A stretch of DNA of 64,000 bases from Jiangella ureilytica (GCF_004348545.1 NZ_SMKL01000032.1:1-64000); one strand, 5' to 3'; positions 32,623 to 41,508 are shown, numbered from the stretch's first letter. Notes: a model not told the origin generated them from the sequence alone. Translations and numbers: made by a program.

Positions 32623-35391
32623 CTAGCTCGGCGACGAGAGCGTCGGCCCGCGGACGTCGCGCAGCTCCCGGCGCGCGGAGATCCCGAGCTTCGCGAACAC
32701 CTTGCGCAGGTGCCACTCCACGGTGCGCGGGCTGATGAACAGCTCCGCCCCGATCTCCGGGTTGGTCAGCCCTTCGGCCGCGAGCCGGGCGATGTGCAAC
32801 TCCTGCGCGGTGAGGTCGTGCCTGGTGTCGTCGCTGCGCTTGCGGACGGTCTCGCCGGTGGCCGAGAGCTCACGGTGGGCACGCCCGGCGAACGCCTCGA
32901 CTCCCATCGCCGTCAGCGCGTCGTACGCGGTGCGCAGCTGGTCGCGTGCCTCGAGCCGGCGGCCCGCGCGCCGCAGCCACTCGCCGTAGAGCAGCTGCGC
33001 CCGGGCCAGCTCCGTACGAACGGCGGTGCGCCCGAGCCGGTCGATCGCCTCGCGGTACCGGTCCTCGGCCGCACCACCGTCCAGCAGCTGCGCCTCGGAT
33101 CGCGCCGCCACGCCCAGCGCCCAGTCGGTGCCGCTGGCGCGGGTCATCTCGGTGAGCTGCCCGACGGCGGCGGCCGCGGTCTCGCGCTCCCCGGCCCGGA
33201 CGGCGGCCTCGATCAGCTCGGCCAGCCCCCAGGTCCCCACCGCCATCTCCTCGGGGTGGGCGGCGGCCAGCCGGCCGTCCTGGCAGGCCTCGCGGTAGCG
33301 GCCCAGTCCGTTGCAGAGCATCGCCTGGGCCCAGTGCACCAGGGAGACGCCGATGCCGGCGCCGCGGGCGGTCGATTCCTTCAGCGCCGCGGCCAGCAGC
33401 GGGGCCGCCTCCTCCTCGCGGCCGCGGAACGCGGCGAGGCCGACGGCGCCGTACGGCGGCAGCGGTGCCTCGACCGCCTCGGTGACGGCGCCGATCTCCT
33501 CGACCAGCGCCGCGGCGGCGGCGAGGTCGCCGGCGAACAGGTCCACGAAGACCCGCGTGTTCAGCGCCAGCGGCAGCGCGCTGAGCGCTCCGGCCTCGCG
33601 GACGAGCCGCAGGTGGCGGTCGGTCATGCGGTCCCAGGCGCGCTCGTCCCACAGGTCGTTGCCCACGACGGCGGCGAGCCACAGGAACCGCACTCCCTCC
33701 TCCAGCGAGAGGTCGCTGTCGTCGAACGCGGCCGCGGCGCGCGCGAGCGACGGCACGGCGGCCACGTACCCGTCGGCGTACAGCGCCGCCATGGCCTGCA
33801 GCAGCAGGTCGCCGGGACGCGGCCGGGCCGGCATCCGCGCGCGTCGCGCGGCCCGCGCCACCTCGGCCGCTCCCCCGCCGGGCGCGAGCCGGCCGGCGAA
33901 CAGCGCGGCGGTCAACGCGTCCAGGTGGCAGTCGAGCGCGAGCTCGAGATCGAGCGGCTCCAGCCGGCGCGCGGCGGCCACCAGGAGCGGCAGTGCCTCG
34001 TTGCCCCGCTCGGAGGCGAACTCGAGCTGGGCCCGCAGGACGTCGAGGCGGGCCCGCTGCAGTGCCGTCGGCGGCTCGTACGCGGTCACCGTCAGCAGGT
34101 CCCGTGCGGCGTCGAAGCTGCCCGCGTTCATCAGCGCCCGGGCCGCGTCCAGCTCGCGCCGGACCCGGACCGCGGCGTCCGGCGTCAACACCGCCGCCCG
34201 CTCCAGGAACGCCGCCGCGGCGGCCAGCCCGCCGTGGGCCAGCGCGTCACCCGCGCAGCGCTCCAGCTCCGCGGCCACCGCCTCGTCGGGACCGGTGGCC
34301 GCCTGGGCACGGTGCCAGGCCCGCCGGTCCGGGTCCTGCTCCGGGTCCGTGGCGTCGGCGAGCGCCCGGTGCGCCGCCCGCCGCGCGGACGCCGTCGCCG
34401 ACCGATACGCCACCGAGCGCACCAGCGGATGCCGGAACCGCACCGTGTCGCGCAGCTCCATCAGCCCCGCCTCCTGGGCCGGGCCGGCGGCGCCGGGTCC
34501 CACGCCGAGCGACTCCGCCGCTCGCCACAGCAGCGCGACGTCGCCCAGCGGCTCCGCGGCGGCGACGGCCAGCAGCAGCCGGCACGGATCCGGCAGCAGC
34601 CCGAGCCGGCGCCGGAAGCCCTCCTCCATGCGCCCGATCAGCGTCGCGACATCGCCCGGCTGCGGACCGAACGCCAGTTCCGCCGCCGAGTACAGCCGCG
34701 GCAGCTCCAGCAGCGCGAGCGGGTTGCCGTGCGTCTCGGCCAGGATCCGGTGCCGCACCCTCGGGTCCAGCGCGCCAGTCACGGCGAAGGCCAGCAGCTC
34801 ACCGGCCTCGCCGTCGGGCAGTCCCCGGACGGCCAGCCGCGGCAGGCCGGCCCAGGGCCGCTCGGCCGTCCCCGTCCGGACGGCGACGACGAGCGCGACG
34901 GACTCCGCCGCCAGCCGCCGGGCCACGAAGGTGAGGGCCTGGACCGAGGCCTGGTCCAGCCATTGGGCGTCGTCGACCAGGCAGACCAGGGGCTGCTCCC
35001 GGGCAGCGTCGGCGAGCAGCGACAGCGCCGCGAGCCCGATGAGGAAGCGGTCCGGCGGCCCGCCGGAACGCAGCCCGAACGCGGTGCCCAGGGCGTGCGC
35101 CTGCGGCTCGGGCAGCCGGTCGAGCCCGTCGAGCAGCGGCCGGCACAGCTCGTGCAGGCCGGCGAAGGCGAGCTCCATCTGCGACTCGACGCCGGCCGCC
35201 CGGACCACCCGGCAGCCCGGGGCGTCGGCCAGCACACCCAGGAGCGCCGACTTGCCGATGCCGGGCTCGCCGTGCACGACGAGCGCAGCGCTTCGTCCCG
35301 CACGGGCGGCGTGCACCAGGCCCTCCAGGACCTCGCGCTCCTGCCGCCGTCCGCGCAGGCTGGGCGCTCGACCCTGCGGACCCCAGGACAC
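32623..35391 (-). CDS. LAL-type LuxR regulator with AAA ATPase domain (paralogue 2)
   Basis: 922 residues with the same architecture as the next gene downstream: Walker A GEPGIGKS at 41-48, Walker B LVDDAQWLD, helical middle and a LuxR domain with TNPEIGAELFISPRTVEWHL. The GTG at 35391 is preferred because GGAGGGATC lies directly in front of it at correct spacing; the longer frame to 35442 has no ribosome site. Near-identical motif blocks (ELAFAGLHELCRP, RAWHRA) in both proteins show a tandem gene duplication followed by divergence. Confidence 0.87.
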   Translation of the reverse strand: MSWGPQGRAPSLRGRRQEREVLEGLVHAARAGRSAALVVHGEPGIGKSALLGVLADAPGCRVVRAAGVESQMELAFAGLHELCRPLLDGLDRLPEPQAHALGTAFGLRSGGPPDRFLIGLAALSLLADAAREQPLVCLVDDAQWLDQASVQALTFVARRLAAESVALVVAVRTGTAERPWAGLPRLAVRGLPDGEAGELLAFAVTGALDPRVRHRILAETHGNPLALLELPRLYSAAELAFGPQPGDVATLIGRMEEGFRRRLGLLPDPCRLLLAVAAAEPLGDVALLWRAAESLGVGPGAAGPAQEAGLMELRDTVRFRHPLVRSVAYRSATASARRAAHRALADATDPEQDPDRRAWHRAQAATGPDEAVAAELERCAGDALAHGGLAAAAAFLERAAVLTPDAAVRVRRELDAARALMNAGSFDAARDLLTVTAYEPPTALQRARLDVLRAQLEFASERGNEALPLLVAAARRLEPLDLELALDCHLDALTAALFAGRLAPGGGAAEVARAARRARMPARPRPGDLLLQAMAALYADGYVAAVPSLARAAAAFDDSDLSLEEGVRFLWLAAVVGNDLWDERAWDRMTDRHLRLVREAGALSALPLALNTRVFVDLFAGDLAAAAALVEEIGAVTEAVEAPLPPYGAVGLAAFRGREEEAAPLLAAALKESTARGAGIGVSLVHWAQAMLCNGLGRYREACQDGRLAAAHPEEMAVGTWGLAELIEAAVRAGERETAAAAVGQLTEMTRASGTDWALGVAARSEAQLLDGGAAEDRYREAIDRLGRTAVRTELARAQLLYGEWLRRAGRRLEARDQLRTAYDALTAMGVEAFAGRAHRELSATGETVRKRSDDTRHDLTAQELHIARLAAEGLTNPEIGAELFISPRTVEWHLRKVFAKLGISARRELRDVRGPTLSSPS

Positions 35392-35463
35392 GATCCCTCC
35401 ACGAGACTGTGTACACGGTCCCACCGGGGATCGCGCCCACACAATGCCCCCGAGGGGTTCGGC

Positions 35464-35976
35464 TCACGAGTCCGCGAAGAAGTCGCGGCGCCATGCTGCC
35501 CGGCGCGCGCACGCCTTCACCCGCCGGAGCACCTCGCGGTCGGCTCCCGCGAGCCGGGCGGCGACGTCCTCGACCGCCGCGGTCTCGTGCGCGGTGAAGC
35601 GCAGGTCGCAGGCGTGCACGAACTCACGCCCCGCACCGTCGGCCCGGCCCCGGACCGAGGCGATGCTGACGGCGGGCGCCCGCGCGATCCGTGCCAGCAC
35701 GGCGAGCCAGGCCGGCCACCCGGCCGGGCCGGCCAGGTAGACGCGGGGGTCGGCGCTGTCGAAGACGACCACGTTCAGGTCCGGGTCGGCCTCGATCAGG
35801 ACGGCCAGCTCGGCCAGCTCGGCGATCATGCTCGCGGTCACCGTGTTCGACGGTGGATGGTCGAACGTCACCCGGCAGCAGCCGGTGCTGGGCCGCTCGA
35901 CCCGCAGGCTGGTCCACGACGACGGCGGATGCCGGCCGTTCGGGGACGGGTCACCGCGGAGCACGCTCACCACCAC
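35464..35976 (-). pseudogene. Enoyl-CoA hydratase/isomerase remnant with internal deletion
   Basis: The frame begins like a crotonase (RVTFDHPPSNTVTASMIAEL, then VVVFDSADPRVYLAGP, VSIASVRGRADGAGREFVHACDLRFTA) and ends like its C-terminal helix (VAARLAGADREVLRRVKA). Between RFTA and VAARL, about 80-90 residues are missing: the part that normally carries the second oxyanion-hole/catalytic segment (G-x-x-P-G-G-G) and the trimer interface. The segment after the A-G-P stretch is also shortened. The frame is otherwise open, so a short protein could still be made. The start is unclear (GTG codons at 35970-35976). Confidence 0.7.
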
Positions 35977-36133
35977 AGCGTGGCCGCGGGCGCCCGCCGT
36001 CGCGCCCGTGGAATGCCCTGGCCGCACCCGGGGGACCAGGGGCCGGGCCAGGGTCCTCCACAGGGGCGACGTGCGGGGCGGACGAGCAGGGTGTGGGTGT
36101 CCCGATTCCCGTGACCTGCGCTCAGGAGGCGTC

Positions 36134-37339
36134 ATGAGCACCATCGCCGACAACCCGTCCGACATCCGGCCGTTCCGGATCGAGATCCCCGAGGAGCAGA
36201 TCGACGACCTGCGCCGGCGCATCGCGGCGACGCGCTGGCCCACCGGCGAGCTCGTCGCCGACCGGTCGCAGGGCGTGCAGCTCTCGACCCTGCAGGAGCT
36301 GGCCCGCTATTGGGCGAACGAGTACGACCTCGGCCGGCTCGAGCAGCGGCTGAACGCGCTGCCGCAGTTCACGACCGAGATCGACGGCGTCGACATCCAC
36401 TTCGTCCACGTGCGGTCGCCGCACGAGGACGCGATGCCACTGATCATGACTCACGGCTGGCCCGGCTCGGTCGTCGAGCTGCTGGAGACCGTCGGACCGC
36501 TGACCGACCCGACCGCGCACGGAGGCCGGGCCGAGGACGCCTTCCACCTCGTGCTGCCGTCGCTGCCCGGCTACGGCTTCTCGGGCGAGCCCACCGACCG
36601 CGGCTGGGAGAACGGCCGGATCGCCGCCGCGTGGGCGACCCTGATGGAGCGGCTCGGCTACAGCCGCTACGTCGCCCAGGGCGGCGACGTGGGCGCCGCC
36701 GTCACCGACGCGATGGGTCGCCAGGCGCCCGCGGGACTACTCGGGATCCACATCAACCTGCTCGCCCTGGCCATCGCACTCAAGGACGTGCTGCCGGCGG
36801 AGACCGAGCCGGAGCGCGCCGCGCACGCCGCCCTGGCCACCTTCACCACGGACGGGTTCGGCTACTTCCTGGAGCAGACCACCCGGCCGCAGACGATCGG
36901 GTACTCGCTGCTGGACAGCCCCATCGGCCTGGCGGCCTGGATGCTCGACCACGACACCGACAGCTACTACAAGATCTCCCGCGCCTTCGTGGACAAGGAG
37001 CCGGCCGGCCACCTCACCCGCGACACCGTCCTCGACAACATCACGCTGTACTGGCTGACCGCCACCGGCGCCTCGGCGGCCCGGTGGTACTGGGAGTTCG
37101 GCCGGTTCCTGGCGGCCACGGCCGGCCAGGCGCCGCCGCCGGTCCAGGTGCCGGTGGGATTCACGGCGTTCCCGGGCGAGTTGTGGAACGCGCCGCGCAG
37201 CTGGGCCGAGACCGCCTACCCGGGCATCGCGTACTTCCACGAGGCCGACCGGGGCGGCCACTTCGCCGCCTGGGAGGAGCCGGAGGTCTTCGTCGACGAG
37301 GTGCGGGCGGCGTTCAGGGCGTCGCGCGCGGCAGGGTGA
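36134..37339 (+). CDS. Epoxide hydrolase (alpha/beta hydrolase, EHN domain)
   Basis: 401 residues. The N-terminal EHN domain (about 12-115; FRIEIPEEQIDDLRRRI) is typical of microsomal/juvenile-hormone-type epoxide hydrolases. The oxyanion motif HGWPGS is at 107-112; the nucleophile Asp185 sits in AQGGDVGA; the catalytic His is near 376 in DRGGHFAAWEEP. The enzyme opens epoxides to vicinal diols through a covalent ester. The ATG at 36134 has an AGGAGG ribosome site. Its last 26 bases overlap the convergent histidine kinase gene. The adjacent crotonase remnant may be an old partner, but nothing else links it to a pathway. Confidence 0.9.
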   Translation: MSTIADNPSDIRPFRIEIPEEQIDDLRRRIAATRWPTGELVADRSQGVQLSTLQELARYWANEYDLGRLEQRLNALPQFTTEIDGVDIHFVHVRSPHEDAMPLIMTHGWPGSVVELLETVGPLTDPTAHGGRAEDAFHLVLPSLPGYGFSGEPTDRGWENGRIAAAWATLMERLGYSRYVAQGGDVGAAVTDAMGRQAPAGLLGIHINLLALAIALKDVLPAETEPERAAHAALATFTTDGFGYFLEQTTRPQTIGYSLLDSPIGLAAWMLDHDTDSYYKISRAFVDKEPAGHLTRDTVLDNITLYWLTATGASAARWYWEFGRFLAATAGQAPPPVQVPVGFTAFPGELWNAPRSWAETAYPGIAYFHEADRGGHFAAWEEPEVFVDEVRAAFRASRAAG

Positions 37340-38690
37340 TCGTCGCCGTCGTCCCCGTGGGGCCGCTGTCGATGCGGACCTGACCGTGCTGGGCGTCGAC
37401 GAGGGCACGCACGACCGCCAGCCCCAGGCCTGACGTGCGGCTGGACCCGGTGGCGCGGGTGGTGGCGAACGGCTCGAACAGGTCCGCGAGCACCTCCGGG
37501 TCGATGCCGGGACCGTCGTCGGCCACGGTGAGGACGATCGTGTCGTCGTCGCCGCCGCGGGCGCTGACTCGCGCGCGGGTGCCGGGCGGGTTGTGCTCGA
37601 CGGCGTTCGCGATGAGGTTGGCGAGGCACTGCTCGAGCCGGATCTGGTCGCCGAGGAGCACGTCGGGCGGCGGCGGCTCGACGGTGACGGCGGCGGCGTG
37701 CGGCAGGGCGTCCGAGCGGGCCTGCACGGCGCTGAACAGGTCGGGCAGGAACACCAGCTCGCGCCGCACGTCGATCTCGTCGCGGCCGCGGACGATGGCG
37801 GTGAGGTCCTCGAGCACGCGGCGCAGCCGGTCGAGCTCGTGCCGCACGATCGCCGCGTCGGCGGTGCCGAGCAGCTCGAGGTGGCCCTCGGCCACCGCCA
37901 GCGGCGTGCGTACCTCGTGCGAGATCGCGGCCAGGTAGCGACGCCGGCTGATGTCGCCCTGCTCGATCCGGGCGAGCATCTGGTTCAGCTCGGTGGCCAG
38001 CTCGGCGATCTCGTCCTCGGTGGCCGGCACCGGGACGCGGCTGGTGAGGTCGGCGGGCGAGATGGCCTTCGCCGCCGCGGAGACGTCGCGGACCGGGCGC
38101 AGCGTGCGGCGCACGACCAGCCAGAGGACCAGTCCACCGCCGGTGAGGGCGACGGCTCCCGCCACCGCCGCCCCGCGCAACACCGTGGCGGCGGTGTCGG
38201 TGGCGGGCGCGAGTGGTGCGGCGACGGTGACGGTGGCGGCGCCGGTTCCGGCCTCGTCGAGGACGGTCGCGTCGAGGACCCGCAGCGGGCCGGCCGCCGT
38301 GTCGAGCGAGCGGATGGTCCCCGGCTCGGTGGGCGGCGCATCGCGGCCGTACATGAGGGTGGCCACCCGGGACGGCCCGCCGGTGCTCTGCAACCGAGCG
38401 CCGTTCACCGTCACCAGCGACACGTGGCGGGCGCCGCTGGGACGCAGTGCCAGCGCCTGCCGGGCGGCCCTTTCGGCCTCCGGCCCGGACACAGTGCCGC
38501 CGGGCCCGGCCGCGGAGGAGAGCTGGTCGTCCAGCGCCGAGCCGAGTTGCGTCGCCTCGTCCTGCAGCAGGGCGTCGATGTCGGTGCGGCCGGACACCCG
38601 CACCATCTCATAGGTCAGCGCCGCCACCCCGCCGATCACCAGCGCCATCACCGCCAGCGACCGGACGACGACACGGCCGGTGAGGCTCAC
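37314..38690 (-). CDS. Sensor histidine kinase of an OmpR-type two-component system
   Basis: 458 residues. A short N-terminal cytoplasmic piece is followed by a membrane segment (about 10-28), an extracellular sensor loop of about 135 residues, a second membrane segment near 165-190 and a HAMP region. HisKA with AAISHEVRTPLA (phospho-His near 256) follows, then an HATPase_c domain with N-box LANLIANAVEHN, G1 VADDGPGI and G2 TSGLGLAV. The GTG at 38690 overlaps the response-regulator stop as GTGA, so the pair is coupled. The sensed signal is unknown. Confidence 0.9.
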   Translation of the reverse strand: MSLTGRVVVRSLAVMALVIGGVAALTYEMVRVSGRTDIDALLQDEATQLGSALDDQLSSAAGPGGTVSGPEAERAARQALALRPSGARHVSLVTVNGARLQSTGGPSRVATLMYGRDAPPTEPGTIRSLDTAAGPLRVLDATVLDEAGTGAATVTVAAPLAPATDTAATVLRGAAVAGAVALTGGGLVLWLVVRRTLRPVRDVSAAAKAISPADLTSRVPVPATEDEIAELATELNQMLARIEQGDISRRRYLAAISHEVRTPLAVAEGHLELLGTADAAIVRHELDRLRRVLEDLTAIVRGRDEIDVRRELVFLPDLFSAVQARSDALPHAAAVTVEPPPPDVLLGDQIRLEQCLANLIANAVEHNPPGTRARVSARGGDDDTIVLTVADDGPGIDPEVLADLFEPFATTRATGSSRTSGLGLAVVRALVDAQHGQVRIDSGPTGTTATITLPRATP

Positions 38691-39358
38691 TCGAGCTCGG
38701 TTCCCGTCCCGAGCCGGTAGCCGGCGCCGCGGATCGTCTGGATGAGGTCGCCGCCGAGCTTGCGGCGCAGCTGGCTGATGTAGACCTCGACGACGTTCGA
38801 CGCGCCCTCGAAGTCGTAGCCCCACACCCGGTCCAGCAGTTGCGTCTGCGAGAACACCTGTCCCGGGTGGCGGATGAGCACCTCGAGGAGGGCGAACTCG
38901 CGGGCGGTCAGCGTGATCGTGCGGCCGTCGACCGACGCGGTGTGCGCGCCGAGGTGCAGCATCAGCGGCCCGACCGCCAGCACGTCGCCGCGCCCCTGGT
39001 CGCCAGAGCGCAGGCGGGCCCGGATGCGGGCCAGCAGCTCGCTCATGCTGAACGGCTTGACCATGTAGTCGTCGGCACCGGCGTCGAGGTTGGCCACGCG
39101 GTCGCTCACGGAGTCGCGAGCGGTGAGCACGATGACCGGCACCGACGGGCGGCGCAGGCGCAGGCGGCGCAGCACCTCCTCGCCCGGGATCCCCGGCAGC
39201 CCGAGGTCGAGTACGACGATCTCGACCTCGGAGGACAGCGCCATGACCAGGCCGTCGATGCCGTCGTCGGCGACGATGACCTGGTAGCCGGCGCTCTCGA
39301 GGCCGCGGCGGACGAACGCGACGATGCCCGCCGCGTCCTCGACCAGCAGAATGGCCAA
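38687..39358 (-). CDS. OmpR/PhoB-type response regulator
   Basis: 223 residues when started at the TTG at 39358, which follows GAGGCGAGG and begins right before the first beta strand (AILLVEDAAG). Phospho-acceptor Asp51 lies in VVLDLGLPG, the conserved Lys in YMVKPF, and the C-terminal winged helix (about 125-220) ends with RGAGYRLG. An alternative TTG at 39427 would add 23 residues and would place coding sequence over the operator-like dyad at 39418-39456; I consider it less likely. It is divergent from the PepSY-like protein gene. Confidence 0.88.
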   Translation of the reverse strand: MAILLVEDAAGIVAFVRRGLESAGYQVIVADDGIDGLVMALSSEVEIVVLDLGLPGIPGEEVLRRLRLRRPSVPVIVLTARDSVSDRVANLDAGADDYMVKPFSMSELLARIRARLRSGDQGRGDVLAVGPLMLHLGAHTASVDGRTITLTAREFALLEVLIRHPGQVFSQTQLLDRVWGYDFEGASNVVEVYISQLRRKLGGDLIQTIRGAGYRLGTGTELE

Positions 39359-39417
39359 CCTCGCCTCATCTTTCGTCCGCAGTGGCGTCCAGCGTCGCGA
39401 CCCTGGCTGAAGGCTCG

Positions 39418-39456
39418 ATGAGGACAACCTGAAGACGGCTCTCAGGTCGTCCTCAT
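39418..39456. promoter_or_regulatory. Long inverted repeat in the two-component/PepSY divergent promoter
   Basis: ATGAGGACAACCTGA (39418-39432) and TCAGGTCGTCCTCAT (39442-39456) match as an inverted repeat at 14 of 15 positions, with a 9-base spacer. It lies between the response-regulator start and the ATG at 39518. A response-regulator operator controlling both directions is the simplest reading. Confidence 0.55.
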
Positions 39457-39517
39457 GTCCGCATCATGGTGCCGGTGGATGGTCGATACGCCAACCAGTT
39501 TCCAGCATGGGACCACA

Positions 39518-40207
39518 ATGCGCGTTCGATCGCTGCTCGTCGCCACCGGGCTCGGCGCCGCCGGACTCGGCGGTGCCGGCATGGTGGGCGGGCTTCTCAT
39601 GGACGACCCCGACCGGACGTTCGAGCCCATCCGGGTGGGCGTGTCCGTCAGCGGGACGACGGCCACGCCGCCGGCCGAGGTGCCGGGGTCGCAGGCGGTC
39701 CAGGGCCTGGAGCAGCTGGTGGGCGAGCTGCGTCCCGGCGACGAGGCGGACGACTGGTACGTCGCCGGCGTCGAGGTCGACTTCGGGCCTGAGGCCTGGC
39801 TGTTCTCCGGCCCCGCCGTCGACGACTTCGACCGCGACGGCCGGACCGAGCCGGTCCTGACCGAGCTGCACGACCTCGACGGCACCGAGGTGACGCTCGG
39901 GGTCCGCTACGAGCCCGACGACGAGCGCGACGACGCCGACGTGTTCACCGTCAACGGCGTCACCTACCGCGACGCCACCGGGGACACGCCCTGGCAGACC
40001 GACATCCAGTCGCTGGTCGACCACGTGACGATCTCCACCACGGCCGCCCTCGCCGTGGGTGAGGGCGCCCGCGTCGTCGAGGTCGAGTGGAACACCGAGG
40101 ACGGCTGGGGCGGCTGGGAGGTCGACGTCGTCAGCCGCGACGGCGCCGAGTTCGACGTCTTCCTCGACGCCACCGGCGCCGTCGTCGACATGCACCCCGG
40201 CGGCTGA
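39518..40207 (+). CDS. Exported PepSY-like protein
   Basis: 229 residues. The N-terminus (MRVRSLLVATG then a Gly/Ala-rich hydrophobic run to about residue 25) looks like a signal peptide or anchor. The acidic remainder ends in a PepSY-like beta module (VVEVEWNTEDGWGGWEVDVVSRDGAEFDVFLD). PepSY proteins are often encoded next to two-component systems and are part of their regulon; here the gene is divergent from the response regulator across a strong dyad. The ATG at 39518 was chosen because it starts the hydrophobic leader. Function unproven. Confidence 0.75.
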   Translation: MRVRSLLVATGLGAAGLGGAGMVGGLLMDDPDRTFEPIRVGVSVSGTTATPPAEVPGSQAVQGLEQLVGELRPGDEADDWYVAGVEVDFGPEAWLFSGPAVDDFDRDGRTEPVLTELHDLDGTEVTLGVRYEPDDERDDADVFTVNGVTYRDATGDTPWQTDIQSLVDHVTISTTAALAVGEGARVVEVEWNTEDGWGGWEVDVVSRDGAEFDVFLDATGAVVDMHPGG

Positions 40208-40341
40208 CCACGCCGGCGGACCGCCCTCCCGTTCCCGGCGACGGTCACCCGATCGCGGGCGGTGAGGCCGGTGTTCCGGCGCAGCTCGCGCTCTTCGTCA
40301 CGGCAGCCGCGCTGCGGCGCGCCTGGTCCGGCCCCTGCCGG

Positions 40342-40749
40342 TCAGGAGCGGCGCCCCGCTCGCGCGTCGCGGGCGGTGAGTGCCGCCTCGACGGCGTCGG
40401 CGAGGTGCTCGTGGTAGGCCGGCCGGTCCTCGGCCTGCCTGCGCAGGAGCCGCCGCAGCGCGCGGCCGGCGCCGGTGACGTGGACGCTCGTCCCGTGCCG
40501 TTCGGCCTCGGCGTGGGCGGCGGTCAGCGCGCGCAGCACCGCCGGCGCCGGGAGCCGCGCCCGCGACAGCTCGACGACGACATGGTCGGCGGCCACCAGG
40601 CCGGCAAGGGCGGGCGCGAACGCCGCCAGGTCGGCGGCCTCGAAGGTGCCGCTGAGGCGCACGATCACGCAGCCGCCGAGCCGCTGCGTGGAGACGGATC
40701 CGGCGGACGGCCCGGCCTGGGACGGGTCGACAGGTGGGGAGACTGTCAC
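40342..40749 (-). CDS. STAS-domain protein with altered phosphorylation site
   Basis: 135 residues; a STAS fold is suggested by GGCVIVRLSGTFEAADLAAF and the following beta-alpha pattern. The usual D-S-x-G phosphorylation loop of anti-sigma factor antagonists is replaced by RLPAPAVLRAL, so the SpoIIAA-type Ser is missing. The GTG start at 40749 overlaps the TetR stop as GTGA. It may be a non-phosphorylated partner-switch component. The 134-base stretch 40208-40341 has no gene. Confidence 0.7.
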   Translation of the reverse strand: MTVSPPVDPSQAGPSAGSVSTQRLGGCVIVRLSGTFEAADLAAFAPALAGLVAADHVVVELSRARLPAPAVLRALTAAHAEAERHGTSVHVTGAGRALRRLLRRQAEDRPAYHEHLADAVEAALTARDARAGRRS

Positions 40750-41429
40750 TCCAGACCTGTTCCCCGCGCCGGCGGATCCATGCCGCGGGGTCGGTTCTCG
40801 TCGCGGGCCAGGATGGTCTCGAAGCCCGCGATCAGCGCCGTCACCGTGACCTCGATGCGGCTCTCGACGGTCACCGGTCCGTCGGCGAGCGCCGCGGCGA
40901 CGACCGGGAGCCCGTCGGCGGCGATGAGGACGGCGTCGGGCGGCGTCGCCGCGGCGCCGTCGGCGGCGAGGTGCTGGCCGACGACGGCCGAGGCCACGGC
41001 GTAGATCAGGTGCAACGCCGTCCGGGGCGCGAATCCGGCGTCGCGCAGGACGCGGAGCAGGCTCTCGAGGACGACCAGGGTCGCCGGGGTGACGGCCGGC
41101 CGGGTCGCGAAGAGGATGACGGCGCCGGGGTGCCGGTTCAGGCCGCGGTGCAGCTCGTCGGCATGGGCGGCGACGACCTCCTGCCAGGACGCGCCCGCGC
41201 GCGGCGGCCGCAGCGACTCGGCGAGGACGTGCTCGACGATGGCGTCCTCGAGCCCCTGCTTGTTCCGGACGTGGTGATAGAGCGTCATCGCCTCGACGCC
41301 CAGCTCGGCGGCCAGCTTGCGCATCGACAGCGACGCGACGCCGTCGCGGTCGGCCAGCCGGACCGCCGCCTCGAGCACATGGCCGCGGGTGAGCCCCGCA
41401 TGCCTGCCCTGCACCCGCGCCTTGCCCAC
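40746..41429 (-). CDS. TetR/AcrR-family regulator
   Basis: 227 residues. The N-terminal helix-turn-helix region (about 12-60) reads LTRGHVLEAAVRLADRDGVASLSMRKLAAELGVEAMTLYHHV in the family pattern, shown here as a match to TetR with the MTLYHHVRNK recognition end. The C-terminal ligand domain matches TetR_C. Start GTG at 41429. It is divergent from the membrane-protein/YciI genes across an 80-base region with a 13-bp palindrome, so it probably represses both itself and that pair. Confidence 0.87.
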   Translation of the reverse strand: MGKARVQGRHAGLTRGHVLEAAVRLADRDGVASLSMRKLAAELGVEAMTLYHHVRNKQGLEDAIVEHVLAESLRPPRAGASWQEVVAAHADELHRGLNRHPGAVILFATRPAVTPATLVVLESLLRVLRDAGFAPRTALHLIYAVASAVVGQHLAADGAAATPPDAVLIAADGLPVVAAALADGPVTVESRIEVTVTALIAGFETILARDENRPRGMDPPARGTGLE

Positions 41430-41448
41430 GCGAGACCTCCTTGCATCA

Positions 41449-41493
41449 CTTACGACGTAAGACTATCATCGACGGCATGACATACACCGTAAG
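41449..41493. promoter_or_regulatory. TetR operator candidate: 13-bp palindrome and a second half-match
   Basis: CTTACGACGTAAG at 41449-41461 is a perfect palindrome around one central base. A second copy, CATACACCGTAAG at 41481-41493, matches it at 10 of 13 positions. Centre-to-centre spacing is 32 bases, about three helical turns. Both lie in the promoter region shared by the TetR gene and the membrane-protein gene. Confidence 0.6.
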
Positions 41494-41508
41494 AGATGGG
41501 AGCCCGCC

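Noticed and set aside
25358-35391. A secondary-metabolite cluster with LAL regulators
   Set aside because: No polyketide synthase, peptide synthetase, terpene or tailoring core enzymes are adjacent; the regulators alone are not enough.
32608-36114. 1168-residue plus-strand frame opposite the second LAL regulator
   Set aside because: Shadow with no motifs; would cover the crotonase remnant and the operator-free gap as well.
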